Shown here in pieces: positions 24,101 to 35,940 of a stretch of DNA of 64,000 bases (the stretch's first letter is position 1; each line of letters begins with the position of its first letter). Where the stretch lies: the NCBI RefSeq assembly GCF_019578655.1, contig NC_063262.1:8439582-8503581 (forward strand). The letters run 5' to 3'. The position numbers and the translations under genes were made by a program. This DNA is from Ricinus communis (lineage: Eukaryota > Streptophyta > Magnoliopsida > Malpighiales > Euphorbiaceae). Under the pieces are notes generated by a model, which made no database searches, was not told the origin of the DNA, and saw only the letters and a program-made list of their open reading frames with translations.

Positions 24101-24796
24101 GACGTTGCTGCTGATTCTCAAAAACATGCACTAGAGAATTGGAACTGGATGACACTTATTGTTTTCACCTGCTCCAAGGTGAGTGTTTAACTAGTGTTGA
24201 TTCTGTTAATCATTCATCGAGTAGAAACTGTTACTCAAAAGGATAAGATAAAAATTTTAAAAGAAAAATAGGAAAGTAAAAGATACTTTGTTATGGACCC
24301 ATGACAACTTCTAATAGAAAATATTTTTGTGCATACTTTAGCTGATTAATTTATAATTAACTTTCTGGTTTTACTGGGATTATTTACCTTTACTTTTTGT
24401 AATTGATTGATATAGATTATAAATGTTGAATAATTTGCTAATTGAAGCAGTACTGCTGGGTTAACTCTAATAGCCTACAAGTTACAATGATTACCATCTA
24501 GATTTTCTTTCTCTATAAGCAGTGGTAGGCTTTACGGTGGCTCCTTTATATTTGCCGAATTAATACTTGAAACTTCATCAACTAAGACTAGATTAGGCTT
24601 AAAATTTAAGTTCACTTATTATTTGAAGCACATGTACCCTCGACTCGCATGTTCAACATTTATTTTGCAGAGTTGTTCCAATCCATCTAATCAAGCAAAA
24701 AATGAGACCGGGGGCTGGATTGTGGTGGAGGAGGCTGTTGTGGTACAATTAGAGACACCCCTGCATGAGTCAGTTCATCTTGGGTATTTCTCCTGA
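21107..24796 (+). CDS. PDCD2-like protein with C-terminal PDCD2 domain
   Basis: Six exons join into 380 residues: 21107-21199, 21296-21480, 21836-22134, 22376-22610, 23974-24178 and 24671-24796. All introns are GT-AG. The N-terminus [13 protein letters not shown] is the family hallmark. It is followed by zinc-ligand cysteines (C48, C51, C82, C87) around [11 protein letters not shown], then [10 protein letters not shown] variable acidic middle is followed by [27 protein letters not shown], the C-terminal cysteine pair [19 protein letters not shown] (C291, C294) and FTCSKSC, and a short tail. PDCD2/TSR4-type proteins are known to help ribosomal protein uS5 (Rps2) reach the small subunit, and a similar role is inferred here. 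The ATG at 21107 is the first one in frame and fits the family start. No defect is seen. Confidence 0.9.
23234..23400. repeat. tandem repeat (about 75-bp unit) in PDCD2-like intron 4
   Basis: 'taacagtgttccaacttg...gctaagaattctt' (from about 23237) is followed by a diverged copy, 'taacagagtcccaacttg...gctaagaatttctt' (from about 23307), and the start of a third copy near 23386. It lies in the longest intron of the gene (22611-23973). Confidence 0.6.
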
Positions 24797-24884
24797 TATG
24801 GTAACAATTACTTTCTGAGAAGAAGCAATCACACAAGTGTTCCCTCGACTTGTTTTTTTGTACACACACATTTTAGATTATGGG
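24797..24884 (+). other. probable 3' UTR of the PDCD2-like gene
   Basis: Short non-coding sequence after the TGA. Its end cannot be fixed. Confidence 0.35.
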
Positions 24885-25160
24885 CTACGTACCGGAACTG
24901 ATAACATTCGAGATTCCATGATTATAAGTTCATTCCATACCGGACCAGACCGGAATAGGCTTATATACATTCTCATTATGAGAAAGAAGGGGTTATTCGA
25001 GCGTATCTAAATAGATACTATATTTACATATGGATCTCTCCGTCGTTACATTCTTAGGAATAGGCGTAATCGGCCCCGTTTTTACATATATATCTCTCCT
25101 TATTTTGGACCCTCTTCTATTCACCTCTTTTAGCTTCTATTGAATCGAGAAATGGGTTTG
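24885..25160. other. possible organelle-derived insert
   Basis: This stretch has clearly higher GC and a less repetitive texture than its surroundings, for example CCGGACCAGACCGGAATAGG (24940-24959) and GGCGTAATCGGCCCC near 25070. That texture resembles plant organelle intergenic DNA, and such transfers are common. I could not name an organelle gene in it. Confidence 0.25.
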
Positions 25161-26280
25161 ATTGTCTATTTTTTTTTATATAATATATAATATAATATAT
25201 AAGGCATCTTTTCTTCTTTTTTTCTTCTTTCTGTGACCTACCTTCTGAAATTGTTGCCAGGAGGAGAATTCCATATCCACATAAACTTAGCTCATTTGCA
25301 ATTCTAACAACTCTTTGCAGGATCATACAAGTAAGAATAGTGCATTATCATGAAAGGCTTGAACCACCCTAACAACAGAATGTTGCAGCCCGCCTGCATC
25401 TAACTATTTTCCCTACTTTCTATCTAAAGCCATCTTTGGACGAAAGACAATCCAGCAATTTTAAGAAGAAAAGCATTTGGTGTATGTAAGAAATTAGTGA
25501 ATGAAAATATTTCTGTTTAAAGGAAAAATTAAGGCATTTTCTCAATAAAACTTCTCATCTGAAAGAAAAAAATCATTTTCTGCACATACAAACTTATGAA
25601 TATGAAAAGAATTTGTATAAGAATTAATTAAATATATATCAATTAATATATTAAGTACAGGTAATCATTTTCGATAGCCTGCTATCTACTGATGACCAAC
25701 TGCCGAAACTGATAACTAGACGCCAAAATGTCTTCAATTTTGGTGCAATCTTTCTTTTTATATTAATTATAACATAAAATTTTGATGATTATTAAGTACT
25801 TTAAGAATTATTTTTATTGAAACAAAATTTAATAGCTCTCATAATGCCAAACATGAGAAAGCAACTTCTTTATTTTTGTATTTTTTTTTATAAATACAGT
25901 CAAATAATAGAATTATTTTTTCTTAAAAAGTTATATTTTGAAATAAATACTCTAGAAAAGAGTTATTTTTTTGCAAAACAATGGAGTCTTTAACTCTTAA
26001 AATTTTCCTCTTATTGGATTAGGAGAATTAAAGACCGGTCGAATTCAGTGTACTTTTAATAATAATTTTAAAAAATTATAAAAATTATAGGGCACTCAAT
26101 AATATCCTTTAAAAACCTTTTTTAAAATTAGGGTGCTTAGTTTGTCCTTAGTTGTCTCGAAGTTAGCTGCTTGGCTTGCTCATGCGGAAAAAAAAAAAGT
26201 AACAAGGGAATTCATTTACTAATCTTCTAATCTAACTCGAGAAGTTTTATTTTGTTTAAAAGTAGATCGAGAGCATATGT
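25161..26280. other. intergenic, no recognised feature
   Basis: AT-rich sequence with a (TATAA)-like stretch at 25178-25200 and no credible open frame. Confidence 0.4.
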
Positions 26281-26445
26281 TAAATTAGGGTGAGGTAGCG
26301 GAGGCGTAGTTATCTGAAGTGGATTCTTTCTTTTCTACTAGATGCCGAACTCGCTGCCCCATTTACTAAGAAGAAGGCGGGCGCAGCAGCTACATGGACC
26401 CTTTCCTTTCTGTTGTTGCCAATGCTTTCCCGGGCCGAGCCTAAA
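26281..26445. other. GC-rich island, possible mitochondrial insert
   Basis: GAAGGCGGGCGCAGCAGC (near 26370) and CTTTCCCGGGCCGAGCC (26425-26441) stand out sharply from the AT-rich flanks. The texture resembles plant mitochondrial DNA, but no gene is recognised. Confidence 0.25.
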
Positions 26446-27784
26446 TTTTTTATATAATTACAATTTTTATAAAGTCTGTAAAGTAAATTGATATTTAAAA
26501 AGTCATTAAACATAGACTTTATATATTTTAGATGAGTTTTTATGCAATAGTATGAATAAAAAATCCCTGAATTTTTTTTTTCAAGATTTCAATAGAATTT
26601 TCTTTAGAAAACTCATTTTTCTTTTCTCAAAGTCTACTGCACCATTGTTATTCTTTTCCACTATTTTCTCAATCTTAATTTTTTTTAAAATTAATTGAAA
26701 CTAAAAAACTAATAATAATATTTTCTTGAACTCATAAATACAAAAAAAATAACAAAAGTTTTTAATTTAATTTTAAGAGGGATCCTAATAAAAAATAAAT
26801 TACAATTGAAAAATCTAGTGATTTTTGAAGAATTTGTTTTGAGAAAACAACTCCACCATAAACCTTTGTTTTTATTGGTAAGGGATAATTATTGTTAGTT
26901 TAGATATTTATCAAATAGGTAATGCATAAAATATAACGAGTATGGCATAAATTTAATGATTGATCAGAGACAAAGTATGATATAATTATTTCTTTTTAAA
27001 AAAAAATTGTTCTTAAAAACATAATGTTCATATTGTGAAATAAAAAATTTAAATAGATATGAATTTGACATAACAATGAAATGAAGTTTATTATTTGTAT
27101 ATAAAATTACAAATAATATTATGTGTAACAATGCTTAAAAAAAATATAAAAAAAGACTAAAAACATAACGATTAATTTCATTTTTAAATGCTTGAATAGT
27201 AAAAAAATAATATTTTGTGAAAGTCAATAAAAATCTGTCAATATTTATAACAAAATTTTTAAATAAAGTCTATCAAATTCAGTCATAAATTTATAAAATC
27301 TGCAAAAATTATTAAAAATTCATAAACTCTTTAAAAATAATTTACCTAAAAATTCTATAAAAATCTTAACTAAATACCATTCTTTTAAAAAAAAAAATTT
27401 CTCTTTGTTACAAATGTCCATTTCAGTGGGTTCACTGTCCCACTGAGATTTTTTATAAATTATGAGAAGTGTTTGTAATCTATGAGTATTTTTATTGTGA
27501 TCCTACTAAAAGTTTAATTTTGAGAATTTAATCTTACTAAATTCTAATACATAAAATATCTAAACAACTCAAAGTTCTATATTTATTAAATTGACATTAA
27601 ACTACTTGCAAAAAAATTAAAACGTTTATGTATATATCAATCTTACCTTTTCTTTTTATTTTCTAATTTTAATTTTTTCGAATATAAATTTTAGTTCCAT
27701 TTTATGGATTTTACTTTAATGAATATTGTGTTTTTATTGCTTGCTTATCTAATTTATTAATTCTTGTTGGCTCACCTCCACACT
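26446..27784. other. AT-rich intergenic, nothing recognised
   Basis: Low-complexity AT-rich DNA. The phrase 'aaattctataaaaatctt' and variants recur near 27240-27370, but no element boundaries are clear. Confidence 0.4.
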
Positions 27785-28315
27785 TAGACTATATTTAATA
27801 TGATGTAATGAAGTATGTAATGAAATTATAATTATATTATATATTTTATTATTTTATTTGGTTATTAAAATCTTTTGATGTAATGAAATGACAATTACAT
27901 TATGTAATCAGTTAAAAGAATAATTGATGCAATGTTCAATACATACAAAATTTATATTATATTATAATTTATATTTATTTTTATTTTTATTTTTATCAAA
28001 TATAATTTAAACACCACCGTCTGGCGATCGTCGACAATTTAATTCTGACGACCGATGAGCAAATTCTGACGACCGATGGGTAAATTTTGACGATTGGATT
28101 ATGGGAACTGATAATATTTTTAAAAAATAATTTAAATATTAGTTTTTAATAATTTATTTATATGCTATTATAAATAAATTAAATATTAAAATGAAAATAA
28201 AGATTATATTATATTATATTTATTTTTTGTTATAACCAAACATAATAATAAATACATTGCATTTCATACTTGTTTGATTCCATTATATTTCATTATGATT
28301 TACCAAACATACAAA
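27785..28315. mobile_element. candidate MITE with imperfect terminal inverted repeats
   Basis: The left end ('atgtaatgaagtatgtaatg', then 'atttggttat') and the right end, reverse-complemented ('ataatgaaatataatgg', then 'tgtttggttat'), are similar over about 80 bp. Inside are two exact-phase 21-bp repeats starting 'ttctgacgaccgatg' (28043-28084) and a third partial one. There is no coding capacity. Confidence 0.4.
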
Positions 28316-28630
28316 CATCACATTTTAAAAGGCATTTTGGTCCTTTTACTCATCAAAATAGGATCAATAACCGGAAAAGAACTGCAACACTCCAAATTGA
28401 ACGTGATTTACAACTTTATATACTTATCAAAGTACTAAGAAATATACCTCCGCACGCAAATGTCCATTTGAAAAAGTGACTAACTCAATTGTTAAATTAT
28501 AAATAGTTTAAATATATACCGTCCAAAAAAATTTAAAATTTAATGAAAAATATCTCATATAATATAATATTAATTACTCTTTTGAATTAAGCTTTCTTGG
28601 TACATAAAAATAATCAATATGCCGTTTATT

Positions 28631-29490
28631 GGCTCAAAAAATTTAAATTTTTATGTGTTTTGATGATTTTATTCAATTTTTTTAATATTAACAAATTTAG
28701 TCAAAATTAAGTATATTTTAGTAATTATAGCCAATTGTCAAGATTGGTCAAAATTAAGTGTCGTAGTAAACGTATATGGCAAAATTAAATGAAATGCTAA
28801 ATACATATGATAAAAACTATTAGTCATGACTCAAAAAATCCAAACATTTGAATATTTTACAATTTTATCCAATCCTTTAGTAAGAATATGATTATAAGGT
28901 AATTAATGAATATTATGGGGTATATATAATAAATAACATAATGTAAAATTTAAAAAACCTAAAAAGGTTAAAGAAAAGAAGCATCTAAATATTTAGATGA
29001 TCACCATATGAATAAAATATAATCAATAAACTGAATATTCATCACTATCGCTTTTGCTATTGTTCATCGCCATTAGTGTTAGAAATGATTCTTTTTTTAA
29101 TCATTGTTCATCACTTTACTATTGTATTTTTCTTTTCGATTTTACTTTTTTTTTTTAAAATTAATTTTGATCTGTGGTCGTTTGGATAATAAAAAAGTGA
29201 AAAGGAGTGGCGGCAGTGGTAGCGGTGGTGTCGTCATTTATGGATGAATTAAAAGAAAGTAATATGGATTAATTGAATTTTGTTTTGTCTTTTTTTTCTT
29301 TTTTTCCTCTAAGTGCAGCTGTCAGAAATTAAAAGCATCACATGATTTTACCATGTGTATTTGCCATGTCACTTATTTTGACAGGCTATAATCGTCAGGA
29401 TGGTTTCAATTTTAACTAAATTTATTATAATTAAAAAAATAAATAAAGTCACCAAAACATATAAAAATTTGAATTTTTTAATCATAGGCC
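28631..29490. mobile_element. non-autonomous DNA transposon with about 170-bp inverted ends
   Basis: The left end (28631, GGCTCAAAAAATTTAAATTT) and the reverse-complemented right end (29490, GGCCTATGATTAAAAAATTC) align. Both continue through 'caaatttttatgtgttttg', 'aaatttagt-aaaattgaa', 'attatagcc--gtcaa' and 'atggcaaa'. The interior has no open frame of note. Clear target duplications were not found. The long inverted ends suggest a MULE-type derivative. Confidence 0.55.
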
Positions 29491-29724
29491 TTGATAAATA
29501 TAAATTTTATAGAATAAAGAAAACCACACAATTTTTAACTAGCAAAGATGGTAGACATATTAAAATAATTCTTACACACATTAGAACAATTTTTTCATGC
29601 ATTTACTGACTTTGTCTCATGATAAATGCATATTTTAATTTAAATTGTTTTCTAAATTTTTAAAAAATAATTAAAAAGAAGGAAAAACATTTCCCCATAA
29701 GTAGAACAATATATAAAATTAATT

Positions 29725-31242
29725 TCAAACCCACCTCCTGCTAACACTGACTTTTAAGCCATATTTCATGTGAAGAATGATAGAGTTAGTGGCCGGAGAC
29801 ACATGCTGCCCTTCTACTAAATGAACATTGTAGTTATTGAGTACGAAAGCTGCCACAGTTTTCATTTGAATGAATGCAATTTCTTTTCCCAGACAAGTCC
29901 TTGGTCCTGCATTAAATGCTAAGAACTTGTATGATGGTTCATGCTTGATCTTTCCTCCAGTAATCCACCTTTCTGGCTTGAATTCTAAGCAATCTTCTCC
30001 CCATATTGATGCCATTCTTCCCATGGAATACAAGCAAAAGATTATCTTCATATCCGGACTAACTTTATGCCCACTAGGAAGCACATCTTCTCGTAGAGGA
30101 GCTTTGTGTTGGAAGGGAACTGGTGGGTATAGCCTTAGTGATTCACAGAAAGCTCCATGAAGATAAACTAGACTGTTTAGTTCTTGCGGGTTGAACATCC
30201 GACATTTTTCGTCTTGGTTTTCTGGTATTTTTGCTTTGATCTCCTCTCTTATCTTGCTTAACACCTGTGGATTCTTACAAACAAGCCAGAAAAGCCAAGT
30301 GAGAGCAGAACTAGTTGTGTCTCTTCCTGCAAGCAAGAAATTTATAATTGTATCTCTTAGAAACTTGTCTTCTGGTTGTGGACCATTGCTTTCAACCTCA
30401 CTACTCATATATGAGGTTAATAAATCTACACCCTCTCCATCTTCTCGCAAAATGGAACCTTCCTTGAGTTGTTCTCTTTTTCTTGATACAAATCTGGCTG
30501 ATACATCATCAAGAACTTTCCAAGCTTTCTCCATTTTCCATTCTTGACCAAACCCTAGCCACCTTTGTAACTTCCATGTGTACTCTGGGCAGAAATGCCT
30601 ATAAAATAATGCCTCCTCAGCATCATCAATGGCCTTAGAGAACTCTACTTCGGGAAATGCAATGGACAGGCATTTCGGGTTGTAGCCTGTAACCAATATG
30701 CATGTGATATCAAAGGTAAACCTCTGAAATATATCTTGCAAGTCCATAACAGACTCTTGATCTGCTACATGCTCAAGAACTGGAAGAAGCCCTTTCTCCA
30801 CCATATTTCGACAAGTCTTCACCAGGAACTGGTGAAATCGCTGGTGGTTGATCAATGCTTGTGCAGTTTTCCTTTGGTTCTTCCAGGAATCCGAATCCGA
30901 ATTGAAAATCCCATCTCCAAGAATGTTGAATATCTTGGAGAATTCGGACCCTTTTGGAAAGTTTGCAAAGTTGGAGCTCATTACATAGTGGATATTTGCT
31001 GGATCCACAGTGCCTAATATCTTGACGTTAGAAAACCAAGGGCCGGCGTACAAAAATGTTAACCCATTTTGCTCTAGAACTTCTGCAAACCTCTCATGAA
31101 TTCGGTGGAAATTGAATATAGTATCCGGCAGCATTCCGACGACCGGCCAGTTTATGGGCATGCCTTTGGTGTTGAGCAGATAACGAAGAACAACAAAGCT
31201 AATGACTGCTAAGAAGATCTCAAGAAGGCTTATTGAGGCCAT
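29725..31242 (-). CDS. cytochrome P450, CYP86/CYP96 clade (CYP96A-like)
   Basis: An intact single-exon gene of 505 residues, the usual length for plant P450s. The N-terminus is a hydrophobic ER anchor (residues 4-22). The proton-relay I-helix is AGRDTT (305-310), the K-helix ExxR is ESLR (367-370), the PERF-type motif is FKPERW (421-426), and the haem loop FNAGPRTCLGK has the thiolate Cys at 450. The haem loop and the EIAFIQMKT following it are typical of the intronless CYP86/CYP96 group. These oxidise fatty acids or alkanes at the terminal or mid-chain position in cutin, suberin and wax synthesis (MAH1/CYP96A15 is one). The exact substrate cannot be read from the sequence. The start is supported by the anchor and by a TATA box about 55 nt upstream. 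Confidence 0.93.
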   Translation of the reverse strand: MASISLLEIFLAVISFVVLRYLLNTKGMPINWPVVGMLPDTIFNFHRIHERFAEVLEQNGLTFLYAGPWFSNVKILGTVDPANIHYVMSSNFANFPKGSEFSKIFNILGDGIFNSDSDSWKNQRKTAQALINHQRFHQFLVKTCRNMVEKGLLPVLEHVADQESVMDLQDIFQRFTFDITCILVTGYNPKCLSIAFPEVEFSKAIDDAEEALFYRHFCPEYTWKLQRWLGFGQEWKMEKAWKVLDDVSARFVSRKREQLKEGSILREDGEGVDLLTSYMSSEVESNGPQPEDKFLRDTIINFLLAGRDTTSSALTWLFWLVCKNPQVLSKIREEIKAKIPENQDEKCRMFNPQELNSLVYLHGAFCESLRLYPPVPFQHKAPLREDVLPSGHKVSPDMKIIFCLYSMGRMASIWGEDCLEFKPERWITGGKIKHEPSYKFLAFNAGPRTCLGKEIAFIQMKTVAAFVLNNYNVHLVEGQHVSPATNSIILHMKYGLKVSVSRRWV

Positions 31243-31296
31243 TTGGTGTGTATACTTGCTGCTTTGAGCTTTGCAATTACACTATATGTATAGTAC

Positions 31297-31304
31297 TATT
31301 TATA
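31297..31304 (-). promoter_or_regulatory. TATA box of the P450 gene
   Basis: The minus strand reads CCTTATAAATAGTAC, with TATAAATA at 31304-31297, about 55 bp before the ATG. This is close to the plant consensus and implies a short leader. Confidence 0.65.
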
Positions 31305-31329
31305 AGGAAATAACTTCTAAGTACCAAAC

Positions 31330-31715
31330 CTTTGATGATATCTTTTTTTAAATAACCCAACCTTTGATTTATAACTAAACTAAACTTTAATTTTAATAAC
31401 AACTACCGGTCTTGTCAGCACATTTAAAAGATAAATTATATAAATAATTATCAAATTCTGTAATTTGTAATAAAAAGGTATCAAATTTTTTATTTGTATA
31501 AAAAAAAACATCTACGTATATTTTAAAATTAAAATTTTAGTACCTTTTTATTACAAAATAAAAAATTTAGTGACTATTTATATAATTTATTTTTATATTT
31601 GTCAAATAATATTATGGATATTATTAAAATTAAAATTCAATAACCTTTTAGTTATAGATTAAAGATTTGATTAATTTTTGTTATAAAATAAAAAATGTGG
31701 TGATCCCAATGCAAT
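31330..31715. repeat. palindromic MITE-like element, copy A
   Basis: 'taataaaaaggtatcaaatt' (near 31470) and 'tagtacctttttattaca' (near 31535) are inverted partners. Outside them 'aaactttaattttaataa' pairs with 'ttattaaaattaaaattcaa'. It lies just upstream of the P450 promoter. A related copy lies at 50880-51255. Confidence 0.5.
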
Positions 31716-34480
31716 TTACTATGTACTCCCCACTTGCCATGTGTTTGAGAATACAATTTATCATATTCAACTAATGAATTTTTCTGCTTTAATGGTGTTT
31801 GGATTGGAGAGATTTCAAATGGTGAAATATATATAATCTTATTTTTTGAGATATGCTTTTCTTTTTATAAAGTATAAATAGAGGGATTGAAACCTTATTT
31901 AACTTTTGATTTATTACTAAACTACGTCTTTGGATACTCTATTTATTTCTTTACTAATCATATTACATGCATGTTGCATGAACTATTATTATTATTTTTA
32001 TTATAAATATTTTTAATTTAAAAGATTAGAATCATAAGTTATTTATTTTTATTTTTTTTTTATGAACCAATTCCTTATTTTAATTAATGTATAAAATTTA
32101 ACTAACATTTAAATGCATTTATCAAACTTAAATTTAATATTTGCTTATATCAGACTTTAAGATGCACTGCCAACCATGACAGTGAGGAGTAGAAATCTTA
32201 ATTATTTAGGGAAGAAGCAATGGATACATTCTTTACGGAGACTGCATTTTTAAAGTCATCGATAACGGCCAGATGAGTGATGTAATATTATACTATTCAG
32301 TTAAGGTTTGACTTTCCTTTTCTTCCATTAGGTTTCATCTTTGTATGCATGACATAATCAGAGTGGTATTTATAAGGCCTTTATCCACCGTTCCTTGTTC
32401 CGACCAGCATAACACATCTGTCATCTTAGAATTCTGACGTATGCTTTCTTCATTTTTTTAATTTATATTTATTAAATTAAATACTAAATATTCATTAACT
32501 TATATTTACTAAATATTAAATATTTTTTATTTATTAATTTTATTTTACTAAAAAGATATTTGTAGCATATTATAAGTATTTACAAAATAATTTAAATTTG
32601 ACGTTTTCTTTTATTTACTAGCTGTAAAGACGATCTATGTTATATATATATATATATGTTTAGATAAATTAATAAATATGTTGTTCATTAATAATGAATA
32701 TAATAAATATCCATTAACAAATTAATAAATATTATATCTATAAATAATGGATACTTATATCAATCATAAAAATTTTCAATATGCATCACAAAAATAATGA
32801 ATCTAACTTTCATAAAAATCAATATCGTTTTCATCTGAAAATAAATATTTTACGGTAATTTAAAAAATATATATAAATTTATAATTACTAAATTGACAAT
32901 AACAAATTAATGAATATGTATATCATATATGATGAATATCCTTCACTAAAATAATAAACATTTAAAAAATTGACTGAATATAAAATAAAAATCGTTATAG
33001 TAAACAATAAATATTATCCTATGAACGATGAATATTAATGTCCATCATAATAATATAACACTTTTGGTTATGAAATTATTAATTACATATTAATGAAATA
33101 CTTAAATTATCAAATATACAAAATATTAGTTTTATTCACTAATAATATAGAATTTTAGTGTATAAAGAGTTCCTGAAAATTATATTATATTAGTTTTAAT
33201 AGATAATTTATTTCATTATTTGCCAAAAGTATATTGATTTTTAATTCTCTAGAGTATAACTAATTGAAAAATAAAAAGATATGTTACTAATTATGTTAAT
33301 TTTTAAATTTTATTTATCTATAATATAAATATATATATATTAAATTTTGAGATATAAATTTTTTAATATATTTTACTATATTTTGACACATTTTAATATT
33401 TGCCTACAACTTAAATTTATGTATAAAAAGATTTAAAAACACATTAAAAGTATTTAATTTATTATTGTTCATAGAATATTATAAATAATTATAAAATATT
33501 AAAATTCTATTTAATCTTATTAATAGAAATAATTTTTACATATTTTAAGATCTAATATGCTAAGGGCATTCTATATTATTTAATTAATTTATAGTAAAAA
33601 TAAACTACTCATATATGTATTTATGTAAAATATGACTATATTTTTATAATAGAATATTAATTTAATCTAAACATGAAAAACATATTCAAATGCCGAAAAT
33701 TCAAATCGATCTGAACCAAACTTATTAACTTCGGTTATAAGATAGAGGACAATTGTATTTTATTTTATTTTCCAGTCTAGTTGAATTTTAAATCGAATTG
33801 GCCTTTTGTTCATACCTAAAAATAGGTATTTTCTTTATTGTATAACTATGTGCCTATTGAGAATTCAATGAATAAATTTCTTTTGAAAAAAAAAAGACAC
33901 TGAATGATTTTAATTTAAATATCATTTTCTGTTTAACTTAGCCGCAGTAGCAGCATGTGAACCCAATTAATGAGCATAATTTGGTTCTTTGTGGAAGAAA
34001 CATGGAGGCTAATAACTCCTCCACACTATAGACACGTTAATTATGGCTTTTTCTAATATGTATGTAACAATTTTCTTCAGAGTGTTCATGCACGTATTCT
34101 ATTTATTGAAAGAGACCTACACACCATAACCGGGGACCAAATTTGTCAGGGCAATTTTTCCATACGCCAACAACATATGCCCCATCATTTTCAGTTAAAT
34201 TTTTTCAAGGAATTTGAGATTCAATAATCGAAACTCCATCACCTGTTACTTTAGATTTTATGGGTGACCACTTCTTTAGTTTGGCATATCAATGTGCAAA
34301 TTTTGATGGTATATCCATTTGCTGTTTGATTTCATTCTTGATCCCACCTTGTAGCTTTTCTTACCTTTCTTTTTTAAGTTAAAGGAGGGTGACAAAGGTA
34401 TATAGGAGCATCCACAAGTGAATAACTTCTTTCATCAAGAGTATTTTCATACTTAGCTAGTTTACCATTAAAAATCATAC
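31716..34480. other. AT-rich intergenic, no gene
   Basis: About 2.8 kb of low-complexity DNA with short TA runs (for example 32641-32657). No credible coding frame or element boundary was found. Confidence 0.45.
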
Positions 34481-34494
34481 ATTGCATTGAATGA

Positions 34495-35000
34495 GACATT
34501 TAGCAACGGATGATAATTTGCCGCTAAATGCTACAACATACCAACAATTTAGCAACGGATAACAAAGAGAAATTTTTTTCTATGGATTAGCGATGGTAGT
34601 TAGTGATGGATTTGCATCCGTCATTAAAATTAAGGCAAAAAGTTAGCGCTTTTTTTACAACCGACTAGCAATGGATTCTAGCAATAGCGGGAAATTTATT
34701 AGTATAAATGGCGGAAATTAAGTGCTAAAATATTGTCACTAAGGGCTCTAGTTCATTGCTAAAAGCTTCATTTAGTGGATAAGTTTCTACATTTTGGAAG
34801 AATAGGGTTGGAAGTCATCGGCGCTAACTTCAAGCAACACAGTGCCGTTTCCATTTAGCGACGAACATGTTTTAACACATAAACAACGTCTTTTTGTACT
34901 ATGGATATGTCATTTTGATACAAAATCAATAATATAGAAACGAATTTACATCTGTACTAAAGTTCTAATTAAAATATTGTCGTTTTGCCCATCTAATAAT
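34495..35000. repeat. CACTA-type subterminal repeat block 1
   Basis: The motif 'tttagcaacggat' and variants ('gctaaatg', 'tagcgatgg', 'atttagcgacgaac') recur many times in both orientations. Dense short motifs of this kind are typical of the subterminal regions of CACTA (En/Spm) transposons. No transposase is seen nearby. Confidence 0.4.
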
Positions 35001-35278
35001 TACAATCTAAAACTTAACAATGGACACAAATTCTTTGTTAAACCTTTTAAGGAGAAAATGACATAAAGTTGTTTCTTCCCCTTCACAGTCATTACTCCCT
35101 CCTCTCTCTCTCTGCCCTTCTTTCACAATATTTTTTATCGTTGCTTGATCCTCAGCGCTGCATGTTGCCTCCTTGCCGCCTATAAGTATTTTTCTTTTTT
35201 GTTGTTTTAACTTTTATATATGTTAAAGGTTTTTCACTAACAAAAAAAAGCTTAGTTTGTTCAATAAAATTTACCTAC

Positions 35279-35940
35279 ATAAATTTTTTGTTAGTAAATT
35301 TACTAAATTACTAGCGGAATACTAAACCAATATCAATTTTTTTTATATCTTAATTAGCAACAGTTTACCGATAATTATTTACCGATAAAAACTTTTCGTC
35401 GCCAAATAAGGCACTAAAGAAAGGTGCGGGTAATTAGCGACGACTTACCAACAATCTATCGACGAATTTTTTTATTGGTAAATTTACTTAATTACCGACA
35501 GATACCAACAATATATCAAGAATTTTACTGATGGTCTACAGAGAAAAAAAATTTATCGTTAAATAGGGCGCTAAAGAATGATGCACACAATTAGTGACGA
35601 TTTAATACAGTTTATCGACAAGATTTACCATATGATAATTTTTTGTTGGTAAATTTACTAAATTATTGATGTAATACTGGCATTATATTGAAAATATTTT
35701 ATTTTAAGATTATTGACAGTTTATTGACTAAAATTTTTCACTGCTAAATAAGGCGCTAAAGGAAGGTGAGCGCAATTAGCGACGACTTACCGATGGTTTA
35801 CCTATAAAATTTATCGATGAAAATTTTTGGGTGTGTAAATTTACTAATTACTGATGGAAGATTGAAAAAATATCAAAAAATTTTATTTTACAATTACTCA
35901 CAGTTTACCGACAAAATATTTTAGCGGCTAAAAGTGTTTT
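35279..35940 (+). repeat. tandem repeat, about 180-bp unit, CACTA subterminal type
   Basis: Four diverged units start near 35279, 35468, 35639 and 35826. Each contains 'ttggtaaatttacta', then 'cagtttaccgac', then 'taaataaggcgctaaag' and 'attagcgacgacttacc'. The later units are more decayed. Confidence 0.6.

Noticed and set aside
29870..31017. Plus-strand open frames at 29870-30160, 30191-30547 and 30736-31017
   Set aside because: They are antisense shadows of the intact P450 frame.
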